64,000 nt of DNA from Planctomycetaceae bacterium. GTDB lineage: Bacteria > Planctomycetota > Planctomycetia > Pirellulales > Pirellulaceae. A model generated the notes under the pieces. That model was not told the origin of the DNA, did not search any database, and worked only from the letters and a program-made list of their open reading frames with translations. Below, piece by piece: positions 51,272 to 60,471 of the stretch (positions are counted from its first letter, which is position 1; every line of letters begins with the position of its first letter). The DNA lies in contig JACKHN010000007.1 in the NCBI GenBank assembly GCA_020638975.1, forward strand, positions 124,001-188,000, written 5' to 3'. The position numbers and the translations under genes are program-made.

Positions 51272-52198
51272 ATGACGCCAACCGCTAGCACACGAACCGT
51301 ACTCCGCAGGGTAGTTCTCGCCTTTTGTCTCTCGATTTCTGCGGGATGTCTCACAATCCCACAAGATGCTGGACCGATTGCGTCTGCTCCGGTCTTCCGT
51401 GATCCGCTGGCCATGCGTGGAAATGTTCCCCAACCGGAGCCAAATCCACTGGCAAGTTTTTCGGACACGGCGCTGCGTTCGATCGACGACTCGTTGCTTT
51501 TGATGATGCGAGGCGATCGCGTGTTGGCCTGGGACGATTGGGCTCGTGCGAACGTTCGAGATGGCGACATTGTATTTCTCCAATCCAGAAGCAACTGGAT
51601 GTGGGGCTTCATCGAATTATCGCGAGTGACGCAGGATATCACAGCCAGTTCGTACACGCATGTTGCACTTGCCGCCATTGAAGATGGAAACGTTGTTCTC
51701 TATGACATCGACACGCCTGGACCCGGCAGGACACCCTTCGGCAAGATGATGGCCGATTCACAGACCGCCGCCTTGGCGGTGAAACGATTGCGTCCTGAGT
51801 TTCAACCGTATGTCCCGAAGGCGATCCAGTACTGCCGCGAGGTCTACGCGGCTCGACTGCCATTCGACAAGCAATTGAGCTTGGACAACGATCAGCTTTA
51901 CTGTGCCGAGCTAATCGAAGTCGCGTTCCGTTACAGCGGCCTAGAACTATCGCAACCAACGCGTTGGAAGGATCTCCCAGGACTCGACAAGCACCCAATC
52001 GCGGTAAGTACGATCGCGTGGGTAAACAACACACAACCTTCGGAGTCGGTGGTCGTACCAGGCAACGAGCAGATTGGCATTTGGGCCAGCCCGGGTTTGG
52101 AACTCGTCTTGCCACTTACCGATGCGAGGCAGCCGCCAACAGAGAACGGGTTACGCGAGTCGCAACCGACCGAGCGCGAATTGCAAAGCATCGAATAA
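51272..52198 (+). CDS. YiiX/YebB-like NlpC/P60-family lipoprotein
   Basis: This 308-residue predicted lipoprotein starts at ATG 51272; a longer frame reaches 51176. The signal VVLAFCLSISAGCLTIP contains a lipobox (SAGC). The permuted papain-like domain has VRDGDIVFLQSRSNWMWGF, the His of SSYTHVALAA, and the Cys of QLYCAELIEVAFRYSG, the order typical of YiiX. It probably cleaves peptide or amide bonds in the envelope, inferred from family. Its end overlaps the convergent sufS gene by 48 bp, a long overlap of two coding frames. Confidence 0.75.
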   Translation: MTPTASTRTVLRRVVLAFCLSISAGCLTIPQDAGPIASAPVFRDPLAMRGNVPQPEPNPLASFSDTALRSIDDSLLLMMRGDRVLAWDDWARANVRDGDIVFLQSRSNWMWGFIELSRVTQDITASSYTHVALAAIEDGNVVLYDIDTPGPGRTPFGKMMADSQTAALAVKRLRPEFQPYVPKAIQYCREVYAARLPFDKQLSLDNDQLYCAELIEVAFRYSGLELSQPTRWKDLPGLDKHPIAVSTIAWVNNTQPSESVVVPGNEQIGIWASPGLELVLPLTDARQPPTENGLRESQPTERELQSIE

Positions 52199-53404
52199 CG
52201 CGTCGATGTCGGCGAGCGTAGTGTAAACACCAAAGCTCGCTCGAACAGTGGCGCTCACGCCCAGTAAATCGTGCAGAGGCATCGTGCAATGATGCCCGTG
52301 GCGCACGAACACGCCACGTCGATCCAGCAGTTGCGCAAGGTCTTCGGGATGAGCCCCATCGATCGTGAAACTGACGATCGCGCCCTTGTAATCGGGTTCT
52401 GGACCATAAATGCGCATGCCGGGAATCTCGTTCAGCCGTTGGTGTGCATACGCAGTCAACCTCGTGTCGTGAGCATGGATCTCCTCCAACCCGATTCCCG
52501 TGACGTAGTCGATCGCTGTGCCAAACGCGATGGCTTGAGCAATCTGCCCGGTCCCGGCCTCGAACTTCGCTGGTGCCGCCGCCCAGGTGGAATGGTCTCG
52601 ATAGACGCGATCGATCATGTGACCGCCAAACAGGAGCGGATCTGTTTCGGCCAGTAGTTCTTGCTTGCCGTACAGAATGCCGACCCCGCTAGGACCGTAG
52701 AGTTTGTGAGCGGAGAACGCCAGAAAGTCGATGTCTGCATCTTGGACATTCGTCACCATGTGCGGCACACTCTGGGCACCATCGACAACGATGATCGCAC
52801 CGACCGCGTGTGCTCTCGCGGCAAGCTCCTTCACCGGATTGATAGTGCCCAAGACGTTCGACATTCCTGTTACGGCGAGGATCTTCGTCTTTGAAGTCAG
52901 AACTTCGTCTAACCGCGAAAGGTCCAAGCGCCCATCGTCGGTCAGAGGAATGAATCGACAAACGGCACCGGTCTGTTCTGCGACTTGCTGCCAAGGCACA
53001 AAGTTCGCGTGATGCTCCATTTCGTTCAACAGGATTTCGTTGCCCGGTAGAAGGTGCCGCCGTCCCCAGCCCGACGCGACCATGTTCAGCGACATCGTTG
53101 AACCAGAAGTGAAAATCACTTCGTCAACGTGCTCCGCACCGATCAACTGCCGAGCCTTCTCGCGCGTTCCTTCCAACTGTTCGTCGACCAACGCACCGAA
53201 TCGATAGACACCGCGATAAGCATTGGCGTAGTAGTTCTCGTAGACTTCACTCTCCTTGTCGATCACGCTCTGCGGCTTCTGCGCTGAGGAGCCGCTGTCG
53301 AGATACGTGACCGGCAAACCCTTCGGCAGGGGCTTTCGTAAGATCGGAAAGTCGCGACGAATAGCTTCGACGTCGAACGAAGCCAGTGCGGTCGAATCAG
53401 TCAT
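52151..53404 (-). CDS. sufS: Cysteine desulfurase SufS
   Basis: SufS is a PLP enzyme that takes sulfur from cysteine for Fe-S cluster assembly. The 417-residue protein includes VTYLDSGSSAQKPQSVI, TSGSTMSLNMVA, FSAHKLYGPSGVG (Schiff-base lysine), GGHMIDRV and VRHGHHCTMPLHDLLG, where Cys carries the persulfide. The group II desulfurase pattern and length match SufS. The sufE gene lies 84 bp upstream in the same direction, so the pair forms a sulfur-transfer operon. The rest of the suf cluster is elsewhere. Confidence 0.95.
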   Translation of the reverse strand: MTDSTALASFDVEAIRRDFPILRKPLPKGLPVTYLDSGSSAQKPQSVIDKESEVYENYYANAYRGVYRFGALVDEQLEGTREKARQLIGAEHVDEVIFTSGSTMSLNMVASGWGRRHLLPGNEILLNEMEHHANFVPWQQVAEQTGAVCRFIPLTDDGRLDLSRLDEVLTSKTKILAVTGMSNVLGTINPVKELAARAHAVGAIIVVDGAQSVPHMVTNVQDADIDFLAFSAHKLYGPSGVGILYGKQELLAETDPLLFGGHMIDRVYRDHSTWAAAPAKFEAGTGQIAQAIAFGTAIDYVTGIGLEEIHAHDTRLTAYAHQRLNEIPGMRIYGPEPDYKGAIVSFTIDGAHPEDLAQLLDRRGVFVRHGHHCTMPLHDLLGVSATVRASFGVYTTLADIDALFDALQFALGRLRLA

Positions 53405-53488
53405 AGGTATCCTACATCTTCCGTAGCCAAAAGCGTCCGGCTAGTGGGCTAGTGCCGCCAAGACGAACACGACGACTACGCCGTCAAT

Positions 53489-53923
53489 TCAAGAAGTCTT
53501 TGCGGCCGCCTCAACGGCAAGCTGCCGGACACGATCGACCATGCTGTACAAACCGTTGCGTCGCTGGGGACTGAGGTGCCGTTCGAGGCCCAAACGTGCA
53601 AAAACTTCCTGCGCGTCAGTTTTCAAGATCTGTTCCGGCGTTTGGCGACTGAACAACGCGACTAGCACGGCGATCAGCCCGTTGACGATGATAGCATCGC
53701 TGTTGGCAATGAACTCAAGCGTTGGGGGGACAGTTGCCTTCATCTCGGCGACGAGCCAAACATTGCTCTGACAACCATGCACCTTATTTTCTTCGTTCTT
53801 CGCTTCGTCAGGCAATTGCGGAAGATTAAACCCCAAATCGATCAGGTAGTCGCACCGCTCGTCCCAATCGGCGAGGTCTTCGAACTCTTCGTACAACTCG
53901 TCAATCGTCAGATCTTCTGCCAC
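53489..53923 (-). CDS. sufE: Sulfur acceptor protein SufE
   Basis: SufE takes the persulfide from SufS and passes it to the SufBCD scaffold. This 144-residue protein has LADWDERCDYLIDLG, then NKVHGCQSNVWLVAEM with the acceptor cysteine, and the C-terminal HLSPQRRNGLYSMVDRVRQLA, all family features. GTG at 53923 (VAEDLTIDELYEEFEDL) is chosen. The frame is open to 54136, but that stretch is a MITE-like repeat (53961-54052) and not protein. It is probably co-transcribed with sufS. Confidence 0.9.
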   Translation of the reverse strand: MAEDLTIDELYEEFEDLADWDERCDYLIDLGFNLPQLPDEAKNEENKVHGCQSNVWLVAEMKATVPPTLEFIANSDAIIVNGLIAVLVALFSRQTPEQILKTDAQEVFARLGLERHLSPQRRNGLYSMVDRVRQLAVEAAAKTS

Positions 53924-53960
53924 AGCCTTGCTTTCGGTAAGAATTCGTTGATTTTTGGAA

Positions 53961-54052
53961 GTGGTACAGTTTGCCGTAAGTCGGGCACTCCTGCCTGACA
54001 AAAGACGGCCAAGAGTGGCCGTCCTACTTTCAGGAATCCCAAACTGTACCAC
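53961..54052. mobile_element. MITE-like 92-bp element, copy 1
   Basis: The element has perfect 12-bp terminal inverted repeats: GTGGTACAGTTT and AAACTGTACCAC. Internally it can fold further (ACGGCC and GGCCGT). A second copy of the same length at 58342-58433 lies in the opposite orientation and is about 85-90% identical by eye. No transposase is encoded. It sits upstream of sufE and may supply or disrupt promoter sequence. I call it a non-autonomous element; a REP pair is the alternative. Confidence 0.75.
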
Positions 54053-54293
54053 TACCTGATTTTTCAAACACTTGCATTCTAGGCCGCTCGACCAGTCTCT
54101 CCAAGTCGTGGCCAACGTTACAATTCGGCGTGCCAAACTTCCGACGCCTCCGAAGGCTTCGGAAGTTTCTATTGATCCACATTGTAGACGATCGAGGCAA
54201 CCGCTCGTTTCTATTCAACAGTACAAACCATTACTGATCGCCCAGTCAGCGATCTGCGACTTTCATTTGAGATTACAGACAAGGAGCATGCAC

Positions 54294-55499
54294 ATGAGTA
54301 AGGAACGCACAAGTTGGTTCGCCATCACGGCGGCAGCTGGGCTAGCGATTTCGCTGGTCCATGCTGGCACCGTCGTTGCACAACCACCATCCAGAGGACC
54401 GGGCGACCCAGGACGCGGCGGTCCGCCGAACGTTGCGGAGTTGTTTGAACGGATGGACAAGAACAAGGACGGCAAGCTCACCAAGGACGAAGTGCCGGAA
54501 CCGATGTGGAACCATCTATCGCATGCCGACGCCAACCACGATGGCGGTGTAACGAAAGACGAAGCAGCGAAAGGTATGTCGGACCGACGTCCGGACGGTG
54601 CGCGACCAGAACACGGGCGAACTCAGGGAGGGCGTCCCGAAGCTTCATCAAGTGACCGCCCTCGCCAGGAGCCATCTCGTGACCGAGGACCGCGCCCTCC
54701 GATGGAACAGCCCCGCGGCGAGTCGAACCGCGCCCCCGAGCGCAGTCCTCGCGATGCACGCCCCGATCAGGATCGACCTACACCATCGCGTTCGCCGAGC
54801 CAACCCGATCGACGCGAAAGTGATCGCCCGGACAACGCACATCGTGGTCCGTCGCCGTTCAACCCAGAAGCATTCTTCGATCGTCTGGACAAAAATCACG
54901 ACGGCCAACTGAGTCGTGACGAGTTCAAAGCGGTCGCTGCGTTCCACCAGGGTCCACAATCATCTCATGGACCACAAGGTGCTAGCCGGCAGCGGGGCCC
55001 GGATGGGCCTCCGACCGCGCATCGTGGCCCTGATATGCGTGGCGGTGGTCCGCCCTGGGCAAAGGGTAACCGAGGCAATGTGCATGGACCGCAACAGTTC
55101 CACGGTGGACCGCCGTGGGCACGCGCATGGCATGGACCCAGTTTCCACGGCAAGTTCGCGGGTCCACCATGGGCTCACGCGGATCAGCAACGACGCGGAC
55201 CACATGGCAACGACAAGCATGCGGATCGCGGCCACAAGCCCGACAGGAAGCATAAGTCGGATCGTAAGTCGTCGCACCACGGCGGACGCGACCACAGTGA
55301 TCGCGCGAAACACGACAAAGCCAAGGGCCATGGCGATCATGGTCGGAAGTCCGAGAAGGGCGATCGATCTGATCGTGATCACCGTCGGCCTCACCATGAC
55401 GATCGTACGAGTGTCGAGCAACCTCACGCAGAGTTGATGGTGAGCGACATACCGTCGGCCTCTCACAGCGACCGTTCTGTCGCAACCCTGCCTCTGTAA
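54294..55499 (+). CDS. Secreted EF-hand protein, His/Arg/Gly-rich
   Basis: From ATG 54294 (AAGGAG 7 bases upstream) the protein has 401 residues: a signal peptide (hydrophobic AITAAAGLAISLVHAG, cut near VAQ) and three EF-hand loops: DKNKDGKLTKDE, DANHDGGVTKDE and DKNHDGQLSRDE. Each has acidic residues at positions 1, 3 and 5 except the second loop, where His replaces one, and Glu at position 12. Between and after them is a long disordered region rich in Pro, Arg, Gly and His, with a final basic H/D/K tail. Calcium binding in the envelope is likely. The His-rich tail may bind metal. The frame beyond 54294 to 54072 is not used. Confidence 0.75.
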   Translation: MSKERTSWFAITAAAGLAISLVHAGTVVAQPPSRGPGDPGRGGPPNVAELFERMDKNKDGKLTKDEVPEPMWNHLSHADANHDGGVTKDEAAKGMSDRRPDGARPEHGRTQGGRPEASSSDRPRQEPSRDRGPRPPMEQPRGESNRAPERSPRDARPDQDRPTPSRSPSQPDRRESDRPDNAHRGPSPFNPEAFFDRLDKNHDGQLSRDEFKAVAAFHQGPQSSHGPQGASRQRGPDGPPTAHRGPDMRGGGPPWAKGNRGNVHGPQQFHGGPPWARAWHGPSFHGKFAGPPWAHADQQRRGPHGNDKHADRGHKPDRKHKSDRKSSHHGGRDHSDRAKHDKAKGHGDHGRKSEKGDRSDRDHRRPHHDDRTSVEQPHAELMVSDIPSASHSDRSVATLPL

Positions 55500-55586
55500 G
55501 TGAATCACAACAACCGTCGTCGAGCAAGGCCATGTGCTTGTTCGGCGACGGCGTCTTTTCTTGGTCGCTTCACACCGAGCCCGCTA

Positions 55587-57440
55587 TCACTCCGGCACTT
55601 CCGCCAGGATCTCTATGATGCGAGATTCACGTTTCTGAAGCCAGTCACCTTGTAACTTGAGAAGCTTGCCATACATCCACACAACGACTCCGGCCTCCAT
55701 CAGCGAACACACCAGATAGATCGGCAGCCACGAAACACGAGTCATATGGGCCAACGCCGTCTCGATGCCTAAAGTGACAACGGCCGGTAGCACGACGATC
55801 GGAGTGAACATGAAGAAGAACATTTGGTACAGCATCGTCGATATCTTCGGGTGTGCAGGTTTCAGTGACCCGCTGGCAACCGCTAACGGAGCCACGATCG
55901 ACGACACGTTGCCGATCAAGCAAAACATCAGGTACGAAGGCACGAACTGGACGAATGTCGCCAATAGATGAGTCACTCGCATCCCCATCACGACTTGCAG
56001 GACAACAGTCAGCACCACGCAGATACAGCCCGCGATCGGCGCAACGGCAAGATTCTTTCCCAACAGCACATCGCGCCGCGAAACCGGCAACAAAACGTAA
56101 GCTCGGAAAGCCCCGCGGTCACTGCCGAAAACATTAAACATCAATTGAGCCAAGCCAAACAGAATTACACCGATGATGCCTATTCCGAGGAACGGAGGCA
56201 CCACGCCGATATCTTCGCGTCGCAGCGAGTGACCGGGTCCCAAGATCATCATTCCACCGAAGACGAAGACGAGAATCACCGGCACCATCAGCGCCATCTT
56301 CGACTCCGGCGCGCGCAGGAGCGAACGAAAACTAGCTAACGCGACGGCGGTCGTGTGCTCGGAGAGAAAGGGGAATCGCTGCTCCAAACTGTTAGCGGCG
56401 TGGCGAGTTATGGCAATCGTCTTCGCCGCCTTTCGTTTCGGTGCTGAGCCTGTGCCCGTGTAGAATCGCAGCGTTGCCGCGTACGAACGCCGCAAGCTAA
56501 GACCGCCGACACCAAACATCGCCGCGGACGCCAGCAGTCCAGGAACTGCGTTTCCCATCGCCGCTGCGCGAACTCCGTAGGGAAACCATCCCAACGGTAC
56601 GACTTTGTTTCCCAGCAGTACGTAGTCAACGACAGTCTGATACCGTTGGCCCTTCGCTTCCGTGCGACGCTGCTCTCGTAGTTCTTCCAGGGCCTTCATT
56701 TGTTGGGTGTTCTCTTCGACGGTGATTTCGCCGGCTTGCAACTGGCGAGTCAGCGCCTCGACGCCTTCTTGATACTCCTTCGCCTCTCGCGAGTCACTGC
56801 GATCTTTGTTCCCCATAAAGGCGAAATTGAGCAGTTGCGGCGTTTGCATCATCAACACGAACACGACGGTGAGACCGACAATGATTGACTTACGGCGGCG
56901 TTTGTTCTCCATCAACATCGCCAGCCAACCGCGGAACTGATACGTGAGTGCCGTCACGAACAAGATGAACGACGCCAGCAGCGGAAAGATCGTCAGCATC
57001 GAAACGCCGTTGGCAATGACACACGCGATCGCCAGACCCAGCATCCCGGGCAGAAACACGACAATCGGCAAGCTCAGCAAGGAACTGGCATAGTTCAAAA
57101 AGAATGTCCCTGACAAGGACAGCGGCAAGTGCAGCAACCGCTCCAGAGACAACAACTCCGACTTCTGCAACTCGGTGATTAATCCGATCGTCCACACCGC
57201 CAAAAAGACAACGATGATGCCATCCCACATCAGCATCAACACGTCGGGAGTGATCTCGTTCATGAGCAGCACCGTGCTGCCCCCGATCAAGGTGGCGAAA
57301 AAGAGCAGCACGGATGCGACGAACATGAGGACAACGAACGCGGTGGTAATCGCCGCGTTGAACTTCCCCGCGCGCCGCCACTGATTGCGGCTCATCCGCC
57401 ACCGGAGCCACATAATGGCTTTCAAGTGTTCCAAGTTCAC
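55587..57440 (-). CDS. ABC-2 type transporter permease
   Basis: The 617-residue protein has about ten to twelve hydrophobic helices, for example VVLMFVASVLLFFATLIGGS, VFLPGMLGLAIACVIANG and VPVILVFVFGGMMILG, and a cytoplasmic stretch rich in charge (about 210-270: QEGVEALTRQLQAGEITVEE). It is an ABC-2 type membrane subunit, perhaps a duplicated half-transporter. It overlaps the ATP-binding gene by 4 bp (ATGA), so the two are translationally coupled. The substrate is unknown. Confidence 0.8.
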   Translation of the reverse strand: MNLEHLKAIMWLRWRMSRNQWRRAGKFNAAITTAFVVLMFVASVLLFFATLIGGSTVLLMNEITPDVLMLMWDGIIVVFLAVWTIGLITELQKSELLSLERLLHLPLSLSGTFFLNYASSLLSLPIVVFLPGMLGLAIACVIANGVSMLTIFPLLASFILFVTALTYQFRGWLAMLMENKRRRKSIIVGLTVVFVLMMQTPQLLNFAFMGNKDRSDSREAKEYQEGVEALTRQLQAGEITVEENTQQMKALEELREQRRTEAKGQRYQTVVDYVLLGNKVVPLGWFPYGVRAAAMGNAVPGLLASAAMFGVGGLSLRRSYAATLRFYTGTGSAPKRKAAKTIAITRHAANSLEQRFPFLSEHTTAVALASFRSLLRAPESKMALMVPVILVFVFGGMMILGPGHSLRREDIGVVPPFLGIGIIGVILFGLAQLMFNVFGSDRGAFRAYVLLPVSRRDVLLGKNLAVAPIAGCICVVLTVVLQVVMGMRVTHLLATFVQFVPSYLMFCLIGNVSSIVAPLAVASGSLKPAHPKISTMLYQMFFFMFTPIVVLPAVVTLGIETALAHMTRVSWLPIYLVCSLMEAGVVVWMYGKLLKLQGDWLQKRESRIIEILAEVPE

Positions 57441-58246
57441 GAGGCAGGTTCCTCGGCAACGGAATTGGTATCAGACGCAACGTTCGCCGCTTCCAACCAG
57501 TGCAAATTAGGCTTCTCGTCATCCGTCGTGCCAACGGTTTCAAGAAATCGCTGCTCGAGCGAGTTGCCTTGCCTCAATTCCGCCAACGAAGTCTGTTCGA
57601 CTAATTCGCCATTGGCAATGATTCCCACGTGCGTGCAGATGCGTTCGACAATCTCCAACACATGCGAAGTCACAAACACGGTCGAGCCTCGCGCCACGAA
57701 GTTCGCGAGCAGATCTCGAATGACGCGTGAGGTCACGGCGTCGACACCCTCGAACGGTTCGTCCAGGAATAACAGATCAGGGTTCGGCAGCAGCGCCGCA
57801 GCCAATGCCAGCTTCTTTTTCATGCCGTGCGAGTACTCGAGTGTCAACTTCTTGTCGACGTCTTCCAGTCGCAACAACGCGAGCAACTCCTCGGCACGAC
57901 TGCGGATCGTATCACGCGGCAACAGGTACATCCGTCCCACAAAGGTCAGATACTCGCGGGCCGTCAAATTGTCGAACAGGGCTAAGTTCTCGGGAACAAC
58001 GCCGATCCGCTTCTTAATCTCAATCGCTTCCGCGGGATCCCACGGATTCATGCCAAGAATCGACACTTCGCCCGAAGTCGGAGCCAAGATCCCGGTGAGC
58101 ATTTTGATCGTGGTCGACTTGCCGGCCCCATTGGGCCCCAAAAAACCATAGAGTGTGCCGCGAGCGACCTGCACGTTGACTTGCTTCACGGCACAGAAAT
58201 CATTAAAGAATCGCGTCAGCAACGTGGTTTCGATGGCGAGACTCAT
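57437..58246 (-). CDS. ABC transporter ATP-binding protein
   Basis: This 269-residue subunit has Walker A GPNGAGKSTT, the Q-loop region VVPENLALFDNL (Q replaced by E), signature YSHGMKKKLALA (C-loop HGMKK instead of LSGGQ), Walker B LLFLDEPFEGVD and the H-loop VTSHVLE. The SHGMKKK variant of the signature is typical of ABC-2 exporters. ATG 58246 has AAAGAG 6 bases upstream; TTG 58252 is an alternative. It pairs with the coupled permease downstream. Exports an unknown molecule. Confidence 0.9.
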   Translation of the reverse strand: MSLAIETTLLTRFFNDFCAVKQVNVQVARGTLYGFLGPNGAGKSTTIKMLTGILAPTSGEVSILGMNPWDPAEAIEIKKRIGVVPENLALFDNLTAREYLTFVGRMYLLPRDTIRSRAEELLALLRLEDVDKKLTLEYSHGMKKKLALAAALLPNPDLLFLDEPFEGVDAVTSRVIRDLLANFVARGSTVFVTSHVLEIVERICTHVGIIANGELVEQTSLAELRQGNSLEQRFLETVGTTDDEKPNLHWLEAANVASDTNSVAEEPAS

Positions 58247-58693
58247 AAGCAACTCTTTGGCCCATGTTGTTACGATCGTGCGGTCAAGCTATGGATCATA
58301 GCTACGCATGCTTCTTCGTCCTACCGTGCCAAAGCTTGGGTAGCGGTACAGTTTGCGATTCCTGAAAGTAGGACAGCCACTCTTGCCGTCTCTTGTCGGG
58401 CAGGAGTGCGCGACTTTCGGCAAACGGTACTACTCCCAAACCTTGGGAAGGGCACCGCCGAGGACCGGTGCATACTTGTAACGGAATTTCCATCCTGCGA
58501 CACTCTCATCACTCCCGCAAACAAAGACTTGCTCGTATCACGTGTTGATCGATCCTGAAAATGTTGCCAGCATTCGTGTCGCAGAGAAGCTGGGGAGGCA
58601 ATATGAAAAGGAAGTGATGCTAGAAGACTGGTCTCACGCCGACAGTGTGTACTCGATCCAATAATCAACACGATGTTCTTTAGGGTAACGACA
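58247..58693. other. Divergent intergenic region with MITE copy 2
   Basis: These 447 bases lie between the ABC genes and the propeller protein. The MITE-like element fills 58342-58433. The rest has no coding pattern I trust. Both promoters should lie here, with AGGG as the propeller gene's ribosome site at about 58682-58685. Confidence 0.5.
58342..58433. mobile_element. MITE-like 92-bp element, copy 2 (inverted)
   Basis: The sequence matches the reverse complement of copy 1: GGTACAGTTTGCGATTCCTG at the left and GGCAAACGGTACTAC at the right. Its terminal repeats have decayed by two or three bases. Length is equal to copy 1. The two copies bracket the EF-hand gene and the ABC pair, about 4.3 kb apart, in opposite orientations, so recombination between them would invert that block. 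Confidence 0.7.
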
Positions 58694-60160
58694 ATGAACC
58701 GACGGTTTTCGCGATGCTACGTCGTATGGAGGCTCACCGGTGTGGCGAGCCTCGTGTTCGTAACCGCGTTTTTCTCAAGCCCGCATTCCGGCGCTGACGA
58801 AAGCTTGGAGGTTGTTGATATCGGTTCGCAACGTGAGCTGTTTGTCGATCGATTCATCGTCGGCGAGATGGATGGAACGTCGCTGAAACTGCACACGCCA
58901 CAGCTAATGCCACCAGTTGCGCCGCCGCGACCGCATGGGCATTACGCAACCGTGCTACGGGCGGACGAAAAGTTTCAGTTTTATTACCGCGGCGACACCA
59001 AGCCCGGCAATCATTGGAAGCAAGGTTGGGAGCAGTATCACGAAGGCGAAGTAACGCTGTATGCCGAAAGCAAGAACGGCATCGATTGGACCTTGCCGAA
59101 GCTCGGTATCTACGAAGACCATCCGACGTTTCCGGCGGGCAACGTTGTCTTGATGAATGAGTTCCTGGTGAATCACAACTTCACGCCCTTCATCGACACA
59201 CGACCGGGCGTGCCAGCGGACGAACGATACAAGGCACTTGGCGGTCTGGCGTATCAGCCACACAAAGAACATCTGGAAGTGCGTGAGCGGCGCGGCCCCG
59301 GTGGATTGAAGGCGTTTACATCGCCAGACGGGATTCATTGGAAGAAGCTACGAGAGGAGCCTGTCATTCCCGAGGAGTGGGGCAAGTACTTTGATTCACA
59401 GAACTATGCGTTCTGGTCAGATTCCGAGCAGGCTTACGTTTGCTACTTTCGGCGGTTCATCAAGGGCTATCGCGGTATCGCGCGTACGACTTCGAAGGAC
59501 TTTATCAACTGGACGTCCTTTGTTGAGATGGAAGCGAATCTGCCACAGGAACACCTCTACACGCCTTGTACGCAACCTTACTATCGCGCGCCACACATAT
59601 ATATCGCGTTGCCCACTCGCTTCATGGACAAGCGTGGCGCGGCGACCGACATTTTGTTGATGAGCACTCGCGGCGGCGCACGCTTTGATCGTGAATTCAC
59701 ACAATCGTTCATCCGTCCAGGCATTGGCAGCGAAGGCTGGGCGAACCGCGCGAACTATGCAGCGATTGGCATCCACGAGACAGATCCAGCTGAGATGTCC
59801 CTGTTTCTGACTGGTGGACGAAGGTATGTGTTAAGGATCGATGGATTCGTCTCGGTGAATGCGCCGCTTGCCAGCAGCGAGTTTGTGACCAAGTTGCTGA
59901 AGTTCAACGGCAACGAGTTGGAGATCAACTATTCGACGAGCGCAGCAGGCAAGATCGTCGTCGAAGTGCAGGATGCCCATGGGACGGCGATTCCCGGCTT
60001 CACGCTCGCGGACTGCGCGCCAATCTATGGCGATCACATTGCACGTGTGGTCAAGTGGAATGACAGCACCGATCTGGGCGAGCTGGCTGGAAAGCCGATC
60101 CGTCTTCGGTTTGAGATGTCGGACGCCGACTTGTATTCACTGAAGTTCAATGCCCGATGA
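58694..60160 (+). CDS. Secreted glycoside-hydrolase-like five-bladed propeller
   Basis: This 488-residue exported protein has a signal peptide (long hydrophobic VASLVFVTAFFSSPHSG) and then repeated beta strands with SKNGIDWTLPKLG, TSPDGIHWKKLREEP, TTSKDFINWTSFVEM and STRGGARFDREF. The DGIxW pattern is typical of the GH32/43-like five-bladed propellers found in planctomycete secreted proteins. I cannot confirm the catalytic acids. The C-terminal 100 residues form a separate jelly-roll-like domain (EVQDAHGTAIPGFTLADCAP). ATG 58694 has AGGG 8 bases upstream. It may act on plant or algal glycans, unproved. Confidence 0.7.
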   Translation: MNRRFSRCYVVWRLTGVASLVFVTAFFSSPHSGADESLEVVDIGSQRELFVDRFIVGEMDGTSLKLHTPQLMPPVAPPRPHGHYATVLRADEKFQFYYRGDTKPGNHWKQGWEQYHEGEVTLYAESKNGIDWTLPKLGIYEDHPTFPAGNVVLMNEFLVNHNFTPFIDTRPGVPADERYKALGGLAYQPHKEHLEVRERRGPGGLKAFTSPDGIHWKKLREEPVIPEEWGKYFDSQNYAFWSDSEQAYVCYFRRFIKGYRGIARTTSKDFINWTSFVEMEANLPQEHLYTPCTQPYYRAPHIYIALPTRFMDKRGAATDILLMSTRGGARFDREFTQSFIRPGIGSEGWANRANYAAIGIHETDPAEMSLFLTGGRRYVLRIDGFVSVNAPLASSEFVTKLLKFNGNELEINYSTSAAGKIVVEVQDAHGTAIPGFTLADCAPIYGDHIARVVKWNDSTDLGELAGKPIRLRFEMSDADLYSLKFNAR

Positions 60161-60335
60161 GCCACAGCTCGCGACGTAACTACTTTGCTTTACGGCAATT
60201 GAGCTTACGACTATAGTGAGCATTGCAAAGTTGTCGGTCCTTAGTGGGCTCACATCGCAACCGGAGAGAATTTCCATTTTGTAGGAGGCTCCTCTCAACC
60301 GAGATTACGGGTTTTCTGGCGTAGCCAGTAATTGG

Positions 60336-60353
60336 CCCGTGCTTTAGCACGGG
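60336..60353. repeat. Short hairpin
   Basis: CCCGTGC and GCACGGG face each other over TTTA. It is the first of three clustered hairpins and could be a terminator for the propeller gene. Confidence 0.6.
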
Positions 60354-60374
60354 TTTGCATTTGCGAACCAACAC

Positions 60375-60431
60375 CCTCCGCTCTCCCCCACCTGCTGCCG
60401 CTTTGCGGCAGCAGGTGGGGGAGAGCGGAGG
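60375..60431. repeat. Perfect 27-bp palindrome with 3-base loop
   Basis: The arm CCTCCGCTCTCCCCCACCTG followed by CTGCCGC is repeated as its exact complement after TTT, ending GGGGGAGAGCGGAGG. This is a very stable stem. It may terminate transcription or be a mobile palindromic element; its perfection suggests recent origin. Confidence 0.85.
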
Positions 60432-60453
60432 AACAATAGGGTCATCCACGTAA

Positions 60454-60471
60454 CCCGACGTAAACGTCGGG
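60454..60471. repeat. Short hairpin
   Basis: CCCGACG and CGTCGGG face each other over TAAA. Same stem-loop plan as the one at 60336, so they may be two relatives of one small repeat. Confidence 0.6.

Noticed and set aside
53924..54136. A 71-residue upstream extension of sufE
   Set aside because: The extension is the MITE-like repeat and its flanks translated; SufE homologues begin near the GTG at 53923.
54960..55508. A 182-codon leftward frame under the EF-hand gene
   Set aside because: It mirrors the repetitive Arg/His-rich region of the EF-hand protein and has no independent support.
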